Positions 9,379-17,062 of a DNA stretch of 64,000 bases are shown here, piece by piece. A program made the position numbers and the translations under genes. Origin of the DNA: G963677445 sp963678275 (GTDB lineage Bacteria; Bacteroidota; Ignavibacteria; Ignavibacteriales; Melioribacteraceae); NCBI GenBank assembly GCA_963678275.1, contig OY782765.1, positions 310,001 to 374,000 of the forward strand, written 5' to 3'. Numbering within the stretch: the stretch's first letter is position 1; each line of letters opens with the position of its first letter. Below the pieces are notes generated by a model. It saw only the letters and a list, made by a program, of their open reading frames with translations, did not search any database and was not told the DNA's origin.

Positions 9379-9477
9379 ATTTTGGTGACAATTTTTTACA
9401 ACTTTTTACCTGCAAAAAACAATAGAAAAAATAGAATTAAATATATTCACTTTCTGCAAACAACGGATGAAAAGACA

Positions 9478-10521
9478 ATGAAATATGTGATGATGATATT
9501 GATAATTTTCGCGACATTCGTTCAGAATATATCTGGTGAAGAATGGCAGCGGTATATAAATCTGCGGGGAGCATGGAAATTTATGGTTGGTGACGATAAA
9601 AATTTTGCCTCTTCCGATTATTCTGATGACAACTGGGAAGATATATATGTTCCATCTTCATGGGAAGATGAAGGATTTTATGGTTATAACGGTTATGCCT
9701 GGTATAGAAAAACCGTTGTTATTCCGCAGGATGAATATGCGAGGAATCTCTATCTTTTCCTCGGGTATATCGATGATGTGGATGAAGTTTATTTTAATGG
9801 CACGCTAATTGGCTTCACAGGCACTTTCCCTCCCGGGTATGAAACTGCCTATTACGCTAAAAGACAGTACTATATTCCCCCTGACCTGGTAAAGAGGGAC
9901 GATGAAAATATAATTGCTGTCCGGGTTTATGATTCGCAGCTATCCGGAGGAATAGTTTCAGGTGATATAGGGATTTATATTCCGGAACAGAAGCTTAAAA
10001 TTGAGATAGACCTTGTTGGCAAATGGAAATTCAGAACAGGGGACAATATGGAGTGGAAGAATGAGGATTACAACGATGAAAAATGGCGCGAACTTATGGT
10101 GCCCGCGTTCTGGGAAGGACAGGGATACAGGAATTATGATGGCGTAGCGTGGTACAGAAAACATTTTAAGACTCCGAAAGACCTGAACGATGATAAGTAT
10201 GTTGTGGTTCTTGGAAAAATAGATGACCTGGATGAAGCATATCTCAATGGAAAGAGAATAGGTTCGACCGGAGTTATCAGGGAAAATGTTCAGCAAAGCA
10301 GATTTGATTATGAATACCAGGAAATAAGGGGATATTTTATTGAAACCTCATTACTGAATCCCGATGGAGATAATGTGATTGCTGTCAGAGTTTATGATGG
10401 TTATAAAGATGGCGGAATATATGAAGGCCCGATAGGACTGGTCAGCAGAACAGAATATACAAAGTTCTGGAAGGAAAAAAGAAGGAAAAAGAACTTCTTC
10501 GAATATTTTTTCGGAAACTGA
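9478..10521 (+). CDS. Exported protein with two tandem GH2-type sugar-binding domains
   Basis: 347 residues from the ATG at 9478, which begins a signal peptide (MKYVMMILIIFATF onward, cleavage near residue 20). Two repeats of about 155 residues follow, each with the jelly-roll signature of the glycoside hydrolase family 2 N-terminal domain: LRGAWKF/LVGKWKF, DDNWEDIYVPSSWE/DEKWRELMVPAFWE, AWYRKT/AWYRKH, DVDEVYFNG/DLDEAYLNG and IIAVRVYD/VIAVRVYD. No TIM-barrel catalytic domain is present, so this should bind rather than cut carbohydrate. Its stop abuts the stop of the opposing gene with no spacer. An in-frame start near 9382 would add 32 residues and hide the signal peptide, so it was rejected. 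Confidence 0.75.
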   Translation: MKYVMMILIIFATFVQNISGEEWQRYINLRGAWKFMVGDDKNFASSDYSDDNWEDIYVPSSWEDEGFYGYNGYAWYRKTVVIPQDEYARNLYLFLGYIDDVDEVYFNGTLIGFTGTFPPGYETAYYAKRQYYIPPDLVKRDDENIIAVRVYDSQLSGGIVSGDIGIYIPEQKLKIEIDLVGKWKFRTGDNMEWKNEDYNDEKWRELMVPAFWEGQGYRNYDGVAWYRKHFKTPKDLNDDKYVVVLGKIDDLDEAYLNGKRIGSTGVIRENVQQSRFDYEYQEIRGYFIETSLLNPDGDNVIAVRVYDGYKDGGIYEGPIGLVSRTEYTKFWKEKRRKKNFFEYFFGN

Positions 10522-11892
10522 TCAGTTAAGGTAAAATGCTTCGGCTAAATTAATTCCCTTTTTAATTTTGAAATTGTTATATGTTCTTTTGCTTAATGTT
10601 TTTCCATCCTGCCCTTTGAAAAGAATTTCAATCTTATGGACTCCTTCATCGAGCGGGAATTCTGCGGTGAAACAATAGCCGGGCAACGTCCTCCAGCACC
10701 TCAGATCGGCGTTTTCGGTAAGATCGAATGCCGCGTTTGTCAGCGCTGATGCCAGTCCACCCAGAATTCCCCCTCCGGTTTCTTTGTCCAGTTTTTTGCT
10801 TATCATACCTGATGTAACACCTTTCGCGACCGCTCTCATAATTGATTTGAAATAGATAATGCTTTTTTCCGATTCGAATGTTTTACGCGCCACATTTGCC
10901 ATGTTTTCCAACAGCTCCAGATTTCCTTTATAAACACTGTCAACATATACTTCGATATCATAAACATTTGTTCCTTCTTCAACTATCGAGGGAAAAACAA
11001 ATTTGAAATTCCATCCTTCATTAACCCCGGGGAAGGGAATTGGCTGTATCTGAAAATTTTCAGGATTGCTGACCACAACAAAATTATCAAAAGTTGTTAT
11101 CCGCGCTCCCACCGGTTTTTTTACCGGGGCTGTTCCCGCGAAGGCGAGAATATTAAGCATCGAACCCCTGGAAATTGTTGTGGAATCGACGGCAGAAGGT
11201 GTGGGGAAATTATATACTCCGGGGTATCTTTCCCAGGTTTCATGAAGTTTGTCGAGCGAAATGCGGCTGTTGTCCTCTTCTCCTTCCGCCCTGAAAATCA
11301 AATGGCTGATATAGTGAGCGAGAACGTTACTCAGATAACCAATTTTGGATTGTTCTATTTCAATTTTCGCTTCATCCGATTTATTTAGCGCGGCAATTTT
11401 TTCTTCATACCTGGTGTCAAGTTTTGCCAGTTTATCGTTGACTCGTTTTATTTCAACATAGGCGTCATCAAAGTTATTCAGATTAAGATAGTTCAGCGCT
11501 TTAAACAGGTTTACATAAAGGTCTTCATAAGCCTCACCATCATATTCCAGTACGTTGTCATTTAAAATTGCTGAAGCGGCGCCTCTTGAAATACTTTTTG
11601 TGTAAAGATATTCCATTGCTTCTTCGGCAAGTTCAAATTCAGCGTTGCTTTTTTCGAAATCGCCATTATAGTGATAGACAATACCTTTATCCAGATGGAG
11701 CAGAACTCTCTCTTTTTCAGAATATTCACCTGCCGTTTCAGAAGCAGCCAGACTTTTCTGCGCCTCGCCAAAATTCCCTTTTTTCAGGTTTTCAAGAATC
11801 GGATTATAAAATTCTGTGTTGGTTCTTATTGAAGAGCAACCAGTAATAATAATAAAGGCAAAAAAAAGGAATATTATTTTTTTCCGAAGCAT
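10522..11892 (-). CDS. COG3014-like lipoprotein with TPR-like helices
   Basis: 456 residues from the ATG at 11892; a TTG four codons upstream is possible. The lipobox is IIITGCSS with lipidated Cys19, so it is an outer-membrane or periplasmic lipoprotein. Residues 25-200 are helical with TPR character (NPILENLKKGNFGEAQ, LDKGIVYHYNGDFEKS, ALNYLNLNNFDDAYVE). The C-terminal half is beta-rich. It resembles the uncharacterised COG3014 lipoproteins that are often encoded beside LpoB, which fits the LpoB-like gene just upstream. A terminator separates the two, so it may be expressed partly on its own. A role in penicillin-binding-protein activation is inference from context. Confidence 0.65.
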   Translation of the reverse strand: MLRKKIIFLFFAFIIITGCSSIRTNTEFYNPILENLKKGNFGEAQKSLAASETAGEYSEKERVLLHLDKGIVYHYNGDFEKSNAEFELAEEAMEYLYTKSISRGAASAILNDNVLEYDGEAYEDLYVNLFKALNYLNLNNFDDAYVEIKRVNDKLAKLDTRYEEKIAALNKSDEAKIEIEQSKIGYLSNVLAHYISHLIFRAEGEEDNSRISLDKLHETWERYPGVYNFPTPSAVDSTTISRGSMLNILAFAGTAPVKKPVGARITTFDNFVVVSNPENFQIQPIPFPGVNEGWNFKFVFPSIVEEGTNVYDIEVYVDSVYKGNLELLENMANVARKTFESEKSIIYFKSIMRAVAKGVTSGMISKKLDKETGGGILGGLASALTNAAFDLTENADLRCWRTLPGYCFTAEFPLDEGVHKIEILFKGQDGKTLSKRTYNNFKIKKGINLAEAFYLN

Positions 11893-11915
11893 ATCTGTTC
11901 TCAAATAAAACTGAA

Positions 11916-11946
11916 TAAAAAGGCAGACAATTAAAAGTCTGCCTCT
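11916..11946 (-). terminator. Terminator between the lpoB-like and COG3014-like genes
   Basis: On the minus strand AGGCAGAC pairs with GTCTGCCT over a short loop, then TTTTT. It lies just after the lpoB-like stop and before the next gene, so it may act as an attenuator that sets the ratio of the two lipoproteins. Confidence 0.8.
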
Positions 11947-11961
11947 GAATGATTACTAAAA

Positions 11962-12579
11962 TTATAATTTATAACCTGACTGGCCAATGAACTTTTTTAT
12001 ATCCTTTGTTCCAATCCATACTTTGGAATTGGTTTCGATATCGATAAGCTGAAGATCAACTTTATATAAGATTACCTTTTGTCCGTCTATGGCGTCTGAA
12101 ACCGAATTTATTTCACCGCTAAGCATAAAGTCAGCTCCGAGCTCACGGTAAAATTTCTTAAAAGATTCAGCCGACGCAAAATCATTCTGATCTTTTCGTT
12201 CTTCTCTTATCTGTTCACGTTCATCTTTTGAAGCCACAAACTTTACCCTTCCGCTGTTAAGCAGTTCACGCTCTATATCTTTTGTGAATACGTCAATAGC
12301 AATATGCTCACTGCTCTTATTGCGGATTTTACCTACGATTAACACCGGTTTATTACCATTAGCGGCGATAAAATCTGTAAGCCAGGGGCGCTTAATTATA
12401 TCATCTACCATATTTTCAGCAACCAGGCGGGCATCGGTATCATTCCATTTTCCGCTCAGATCAACTACAGCGTCTCTTTCTATTCTTTCAACAGTTCTGA
12501 CAGGCGCACTGCTGCAGCCCTGAAAGAAGATCATGCCGGTAAAAACCAACACAAGTAACAAGCCAAAATATTTTTTCAT
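11962..12579 (-). CDS. lpoB: LpoB-like penicillin-binding-protein activator lipoprotein
   Basis: 205 residues with a lipobox FFQGCSS (Cys22), so an outer-membrane lipoprotein. The mature part follows the LpoB/YcfM pattern: DLSGKWNDTDARLVAENMVDDII, a PVLIVGKIRNKSSEHI strand region, then ADFMLSGEINSV and a closing sheet LQLIDIETNSKVWIG. The family is known to stimulate a bifunctional peptidoglycan synthase from the outer membrane; in this phylum that role is inferred by homology only. The start has GAGGAG upstream. It is the first gene of a two-gene minus-strand unit. Confidence 0.78.
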   Translation of the reverse strand: MKKYFGLLLVLVFTGMIFFQGCSSAPVRTVERIERDAVVDLSGKWNDTDARLVAENMVDDIIKRPWLTDFIAANGNKPVLIVGKIRNKSSEHIAIDVFTKDIERELLNSGRVKFVASKDEREQIREERKDQNDFASAESFKKFYRELGADFMLSGEINSVSDAIDGQKVILYKVDLQLIDIETNSKVWIGTKDIKKFIGQSGYKL

Positions 12580-13686
12580 TTTATTCTCCTCGATTAATAT
12601 TCAAAATTTTATAAGTTTTATCCAATACTGTGCCATAAAGTTCCCGCACAAACAGGGCAAATTTGTTATAGTTTTTCACAATTCAAAATGATAATGTAGC
12701 AAAAATTGTAAAAATATGTTCAAATTATTATACACTTTTAATATAGGAAAAATAGCATTTTTTTCTTACTCCCCTGTTTTCCGCTGATTTCTTATATTGA
12801 GGCAAAAAAAAGGCCACAAAATCACCAAAACACAAAATCCCACCAAAAGAAATTACGAATTACGAATTATGAATTACGAATTATGAATGAGGAATGAAAG
12901 GAATGTAATGAGTCCTTTTTCTTGATTATTCTAACCTTAGCAGCAGGGGTAAACCTCCACAAAAATTAAATCTTATTAACCTTAAAAAAATCAGAGTGAG
13001 AGTAGGAGTATGAGTAAGAGTATGATGACGGAATGGTAGGAGGTGGTGATATTGTCCAATTTGTATAAGGGCAAGCAAACAGAGTTATTTTTGTTTTGGT
13101 TCTACCGGTTTATTCCGTAAGGAGTAAAATTCTACGCAAAATGGCAAGAATGCAATTAATAATTTTTAATGAACAATTAATAAGGTCAAGAGAGCCGCAG
13201 ATTTTTTTAATTACTCAGATTTCGCTGATTGAAGTGGAAGAAATGCCACAAAAGAAATTACGAATTACGAATGAGGAATGAAAAGAATGTAATGAAACCG
13301 TATTTTTGATTTTTTTTAACTTAGTAGCATAGGAAACCACCCGGCAAAAATAAACCTTATTAACCTTATTCAAACGGGCAATATATCCATCGGGATATTG
13401 GAATGTTTGCCGAAAGAGCAAAGCACAGGATTGAAGTTATAATAAAAGGACTGACCGGATATAAGTTAGCCATCTAAATCCAAATCGAAATCGCCATCGA
13501 AATCGGTTTTTTGAATAAATCAGGGCAGGCGTTTTAGCTCTCCGCTAACTATTCTTTATTCTGGCTTGGTGAGACTACTCCGTAAGAAGCTAAATTTTCC
13601 CCAGGCAAAGCTGAGGAAAACGCCCTATCGGGGGAAGGATAAACAGCAAACACCTGATGAATTGAGCTCTGATTTCTTTTGAAAAA
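12580..13686. repeat. Gene-free DNA with heptamer repeats and an AT-rich repeat pair
   Basis: No convincing gene; small open frames here show no motif or ribosome site. At 12851-12899 seven consecutive heptamers occur: AATTACG twice, AATTATG, AATTACG, AATTATG, AATGAGG, AATGAAA. The same ending with AATGAGG and AATGAAA recurs at about 13266-13285, and the following text also matches loosely (a GTAGCA/AGCAGG core, then CTTATTAACCTTA). At 12995-13026 there is a GAGTAAGAG-type low-complexity run. Near 13590-13660 a piece of the GGGGAAAA spacer module of the larger repeats appears. Confidence 0.6.
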
Positions 13687-13944
13687 GAATCCCGAATGGG
13701 ATTCAATATCAATAGCCCCGGGCTGCGAAAGAAGAGAGCAGCCCGGGGTTAAGAGAAAAATAGGCCGCCACGACCCCGAAGGGGTCGAATATAGAACTTC
13801 ATCGCGGATTTGCTTTTACTCCGGCAACTACTATTTCCCCGGGGGTGTTTATATTCGACGCCTTCAGCGTCGCGAAAGATGTCCGTTATATCAGACCACC
13901 GGATAACATCCGGGGCTATTCATATTCGACTCCATTCGGAGTCG
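13687..13944. repeat. Cluster of short GC-rich hairpins with varying stems
   Basis: Four short palindromes share a plan but differ in sequence: GAATCCCGAATGGGATTC (13687-13704), CGACCCCGAAGGGGTCG (13771-13787), CGACGCCTTCAGCGTCG (13856-13872) and CGACTCCATTCGGAGTCG (13927-13944). In the last three the context ATATTCGAC is shared while the inner stem pairs change together on both sides. A longer arm pair CCCCGGGCTGC/GCAGCCCGGGG lies at about 13714-13748. An open frame across this stretch is probably incidental. Confidence 0.65.
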
Positions 13945-14006
13945 TTTATGCAATTCCTTTTTTGATTCTGGCCTGGCCGGTTTATTTCGAATAGCAGCCT
14001 GACTAT

Positions 14007-15310
14007 CGGCAACATGTTATTGGCGGGCTTTTTGACAAATTTTGCTCCCCGGATTATCCTCAACATGTTGGCGTTAGTGTGGTGATAAGAGCCTAATTTT
14101 TCCCAGGCAAAGCTGAGGAAAATCCCCCGAAGGGGGTTAAACCTAATAGCCTCGGGGTGTTCACGCAGGGAATTCCCCGAGGAAGCGGTTAGTACAATAT
14201 TGAAATTTTGGCTCAGCCGGTTTATGGATTTAGAATGGGGGACTGACTATCGGCAACATGTTATTAGCGGGATTTTTGACAAAATTTGCTCCCCGGATTA
14301 TCCTCAACATATTGGCGTTAGTATGGTAATAAGAGCCTAAATTTTCCCCAAACAGAGCTTGAGGAAAACACTTTAAAGGGAAAAAGTTCCCTGGCAAAAC
14401 GGGGGGATTATTTATTCAATAAGAAATTAAATTCTACGCAAATTGGTAAGAAATTTATCAGCAAGTAGAAAGTTTTATTACCAGGTATAAGTTTCGTAGT
14501 CACTCGAGGTGAGTCCTCCCCCGTCCCCGACGAAAAACACATCGGGGCCACCCCCTCCAAAGGGGGATATTTGTCAACCAATCCAAATATTTGAAATATC
14601 CCCCTTTGGAGGGGGTGGATTCAAAGTGTTTTTCTTTGAAGACGGGGGAGGACTATCCTTGAGCTAATCGATAACTTTTCCTTTTCTGACTCCATCAGCT
14701 TATGTATTTAGATTCGCGGCCTGAATGTCGGCAACATGTTATTGGCGGGCTTTTTGACAAATCTTGCTCCCCGGATTATCCTCAACATATTGGCGTTAGT
14801 ATGGTAATAAGAGCCTAAATTTTCCCCAAACAGAGCTTGAGGAAAACACCTTGAAGGGAAAAAGTTCCCTCGCAAAACGGGGGGGTAATTTATTCAATAA
14901 GAAATTAAATTCTACGCAAATTGGTAAGAAATTTATCAGCAAGTAGAAAGTTTTATTACCAGGTATAAGTTTCGTAGTCACTTGAGGTGAGTCCTCCCCC
15001 GTCCCCGACGAAAAACACATCGGGGCCACCCCCTCCAAAGGGGGATATTTGTCAACCAATCCAAATATTTGAAATATCCCCCTTTGGAGGGGGTGGATTC
15101 AAAGTGTTTTTCTTTGAAGACGGGGGAGGACTATCCTTGAGCTAATCGATAACTTTTCCTTTTCTGACTCCATCAGCTTATGTATTTAGATTCGCGGCCT
15201 GAATGTCGGCAGGATGTTATTGGCGGGCCTTTTGACAAATTTTGCTCCCTGGATTATCCTCAACATGTTGGCGTTAGTGTGGTGATAAGAGCCTAAATTC
15301 TACACAAAAT
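14007..15310 (-). repeat. Composite repeat block R2 with two near-identical 478-base tandem units
   Basis: Inverted relative to R1 and R3. The sequence CGGCAACATGTTATT starts repeat units at 14007, 14251 and 14729, and a variant (CGGCAGGATGTTATT) starts one at 15207. The last two intervals are exactly 478 bases. The units 14251-14728 and 14729-15206 differ at only about ten positions, all in the first half. Each carries a full cloverleaf element (14514-14652 and 14992-15130). No protein gene is supported. Confidence 0.85.
14514..14652. repeat. Cloverleaf element of repeat R2, best-formed copy
   Basis: The outer arms TCCTCCCCCGTC (14514-14525) and GACGGGGGAGGA (14641-14652) pair perfectly. 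Inside, the 23-base arm 14548-14570 is exactly complementary to 14596-14618 (central hairpin, 25-base loop). Between outer and central stems lie two side hairpins: CCCCGA/TCGGGG on the left and TTCAAAG/CTTTGAA on the right. The whole can fold as a four-way junction in DNA or RNA. An identical copy lies 478 bases downstream. Confidence 0.85.
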
Positions 15311-15472
15311 GGCAAAATTATATTTTACGGGGTAATTCTGTCTGCCTGTTCGCCGCGGAGAATCCCTGGCGGGACTTTTGGGAGAATTTGAAGTTATCAC
15401 AAAAGAAAAATTGTTTTTTAACTCTCCACTCTTCACTATCCACTCCCGGTCCGCCGGTTTATGATTATGATT

Positions 15473-15506
15473 AAAAAAAACCCCCTCCGTTGGCCGACAG
15501 AGGGGG
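15473..15506 (-). terminator. Rho-independent terminator of a candidate small transcript
   Basis: On the minus strand CCCCCTC pairs with GAGGGGG across a 12-base loop and is followed by eight T. It is separate from the terminator of the next minus-strand gene, which sits at 15664-15697, so it should end a transcript that begins within 15507-15663. Confidence 0.8.
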
Positions 15507-15557
15507 CAAATTTGAGGTGACTGATGCTGCTGTGGGGGGGCAAAACAAGTGCTCTCT

Positions 15558-15626
15558 TTATGCTGCCAAAAAACACATTAATAATATAATGGAAACAGCA
15601 GGGGCAAACATCAGTATATGTACCAT
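15558..15626 (-). CDS. Possible 22-residue hydrophobic small protein
   Basis: ATG at 15626 to TAA at 15558 encodes MVHILMFAPAVSIILLMCFL followed by two alanines, a single membrane-spanning helix in size and composition. It lies in a short transcript unit with its own terminator. No Shine-Dalgarno sequence is near, and the region has a strong RNA pairing pattern, so it may be coincidental. Low confidence. Confidence 0.2.
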   Translation of the reverse strand: MVHILMFAPAVSIILLMCFLAA

Positions 15627-15663
15627 AAAATGAATGCTAATTTTACGTACCTTTACCAAAAAT

Positions 15664-15697
15664 GAAAAAGCCCCTTCAAAAAAAAGGGGCTAAAAAA
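15664..15697 (-). terminator. Terminator of the duplicated-domain hypothetical gene
   Basis: AGCCCCTT/AAGGGGCT (15669-15676 with 15684-15691) with a poly-T tract on the minus strand, directly after the stop at 15699. Confidence 0.88.
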
Positions 15698-15698
15698 T

Positions 15699-16490
15699 TT
15701 ATCTTACAAATTTCCACCAGTAAAAATGATCATTCTCGAGCTCTTCCATAGAGGGCATAGGGAAAAATTTCAGTTCTTCATCATGAACAAACCAAAATCC
15801 GTGACGAAGGAATTTATAGGAGATTGATCGCAGCAGAGAACCCAGACTGATGGTTTTTGTAAATTTGTCAGGCTTGTTTTTAAGTTCCATTATACAATCA
15901 TGGAACCTGTAGGGATTAATTCCCGGCAGATCAATCTGGAAAATTTCTTTATTATAATTTGTATCGAGAAAATGCTGAATATCAAAATCGATCTGTGTAA
16001 AAAGCATTTTGGGGGCGCCTTTTGATTTTGCATCGACGGTAATAAATTTTCCAAAATCTCTCTGGTCGAGTGTTGAGGCGACAAGTGTTTCGAGCGGGGC
16101 TATCTCCTGGTAAATTCTTATTAGTCCCGGCGCGTTGTACGCTGTATAATCTGCCGGTTCCAATGGAAGCACTTTACCATTTGTTGTAACCAGAAATAAT
16201 TTTTTAATAGCTTCAAGATCAATATGCTCAAGAACATTATAAGAGGAGATAAATTTGGTCTTTTTAGGTGAGCCGTCATCATGAGGGACAGTTTTATCAA
16301 GATAACTGTCAATATCAAAATAATCGTTGCGGTAATTTATATCCAGCTCGGCAAAAATGACTTTACCGCTGGTATGTTTGGCGCTTCCCATAGTATAATG
16401 CTCCCCGAATCTTTTAGGCTCAAGCTGAGACGCGACCAGAGCATTGATCGGGAAAACAATCATATAGAGGTGTTTTTTATATTCTGCCAT
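15699..16490 (-). CDS. Hypothetical cytoplasmic protein with an internal duplication
   Basis: 263 residues from the ATG at 16490, which follows AGGAGA; a longer frame to 16556 was rejected. The family is not recognised. Two segments resemble each other: near residue 16 NALVASQLEPKRFGEHYTMG with KVIFAELDINY, and near 133 ETLVASTLDQRDFGKFITVD with KMLFTQIDFDI. This suggests two copies of one domain. The C-terminus is rich in aromatic residues (HGFWFVHDEE, DHFYWWKFV). There is no signal peptide or membrane segment. It is divergent from the DUF6132 gene, with about 125 bases between their starts. Function unknown. Confidence 0.6.
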   Translation of the reverse strand: MAEYKKHLYMIVFPINALVASQLEPKRFGEHYTMGSAKHTSGKVIFAELDINYRNDYFDIDSYLDKTVPHDDGSPKKTKFISSYNVLEHIDLEAIKKLFLVTTNGKVLPLEPADYTAYNAPGLIRIYQEIAPLETLVASTLDQRDFGKFITVDAKSKGAPKMLFTQIDFDIQHFLDTNYNKEIFQIDLPGINPYRFHDCIMELKNKPDKFTKTISLGSLLRSISYKFLRHGFWFVHDEELKFFPMPSMEELENDHFYWWKFVR

Positions 16491-16615
16491 AAAATCTCCT
16501 GTCATAAGATAATAAACCAAAAAATAAAAGTTATTAAAATGAATATTCAAGAGCAAGAATACATTTGAAACTTTTTCTGATATTATTCATCTTACTGGTA
16601 AAAAACGGAAACTTT

Positions 16616-16810
16616 ATGAACAAAAAATATATCAGACTTGCTCTGTTCATTCTGCTGGGCGCGACAGGCGGATACGCTTATTATTATTTTATCGGCTGCC
16701 AGGGAGGAACCTGCCCGATCACTAGTAATCCCTGGATATCCACCATTTATGGCGGCGTGGCCGGTTTATTATTGGGAATACCATCAAAAAAGGAGCAGAA
16801 AGATGGATGA
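16616..16810 (+). CDS. DUF6132 family small membrane protein
   Basis: 64 residues from the ATG at 16616. The first helix is at about residues 5-26 and the second at about 43-57, with the conserved segment GCQGGTCPITSNPW between them. Two cysteines there are typical of DUF6132 proteins, which are often found beside rhodanese and thioredoxin genes. Its stop TGA overlaps the start of the DUF1858 gene, so the two are translationally coupled. Exact role unknown; a link to periplasmic thiol or sulfur chemistry is inference from neighbours. Confidence 0.72.
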   Translation: MNKKYIRLALFILLGATGGYAYYYFIGCQGGTCPITSNPWISTIYGGVAGLLLGIPSKKEQKDG

Positions 16811-17027
16811 CAGTATAAAAATCTACGCGGATATTGAAATAGAAGACCTGGTTTCAATCTTACCTGAAGCGGTCTCTTATTTATCCGATAAAGGTATAAG
16901 ATGTTTAAGATGCGGCGAACCGATATGGGGAAGCCTGAGATCGGCCGCGCAGGAAAAAGGATTTACAAATGATGATATTGACAATTTTGTAATGGAACTA
17001 ACTTCAATTGCCAGTAGTAAAAAATAA
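16803..17027 (+). CDS. DUF1858 domain protein
   Basis: 74 residues from the ATG at 16803, overlapping the previous gene by eight bases. The pattern is that of DUF1858: IEDLVSILPEAVSYLSDKGI, then Cys34 and Cys37 in CLRCGEPIWGSL and a closing helix GFTNDDIDNFVMEL. In larger proteins this domain sits next to hybrid-cluster or other redox modules. The CxxC pair may bind a metal or act as a thiol pair. A longer open frame upstream (from 16638) is in the wrong frame for DUF6132 and was rejected. Confidence 0.75.
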   Translation: MDDSIKIYADIEIEDLVSILPEAVSYLSDKGIRCLRCGEPIWGSLRSAAQEKGFTNDDIDNFVMELTSIASSKK

Positions 17028-17062
17028 AGTTATATTTCGGTATTGATTATTATGGAGTATTA

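Larger units (their letters stand above)
15473..15660 (-). ncRNA. Candidate structured small RNA
   Basis: The interval lies between two minus-strand terminators and has its own 3' terminator. On the minus strand ACTGATG (15609-15615) pairs with CATCAGT (15520-15526), and CTGCTGT (15595-15601) pairs with ACAGCAG (15527-15533). This gives a 14-pair closing stem with a seven-base bulge, enclosing a loop of about 60 bases. No known RNA family was recognised; 6S and signal-recognition RNA were considered without a convincing match. A 22-codon open frame overlaps it, so a short mRNA is the main alternative. Confidence 0.4.

Noticed and set aside
10522..11904. TTG start four codons before the COG3014-like ATG
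   Set aside because: The ATG at 11892 gives a normal lipoprotein signal peptide and is the simpler start.
13679..13906. Open frame across the hairpin cluster
   Set aside because: It runs through palindromes, has no ribosome site and gives a low-complexity basic product.
14007..15310. Possible CRISPR array because of repeated units
   Set aside because: Units are 478 bases with near-identical content throughout, not short direct repeats with unique spacers, and no cas gene is present.
15473..15660. Signal-recognition-particle or 6S RNA
   Set aside because: The GGAAGCAGC-type tip of signal-recognition RNA is not matched, and a 6S fold could not be confirmed by eye, so only a generic candidate is reported.
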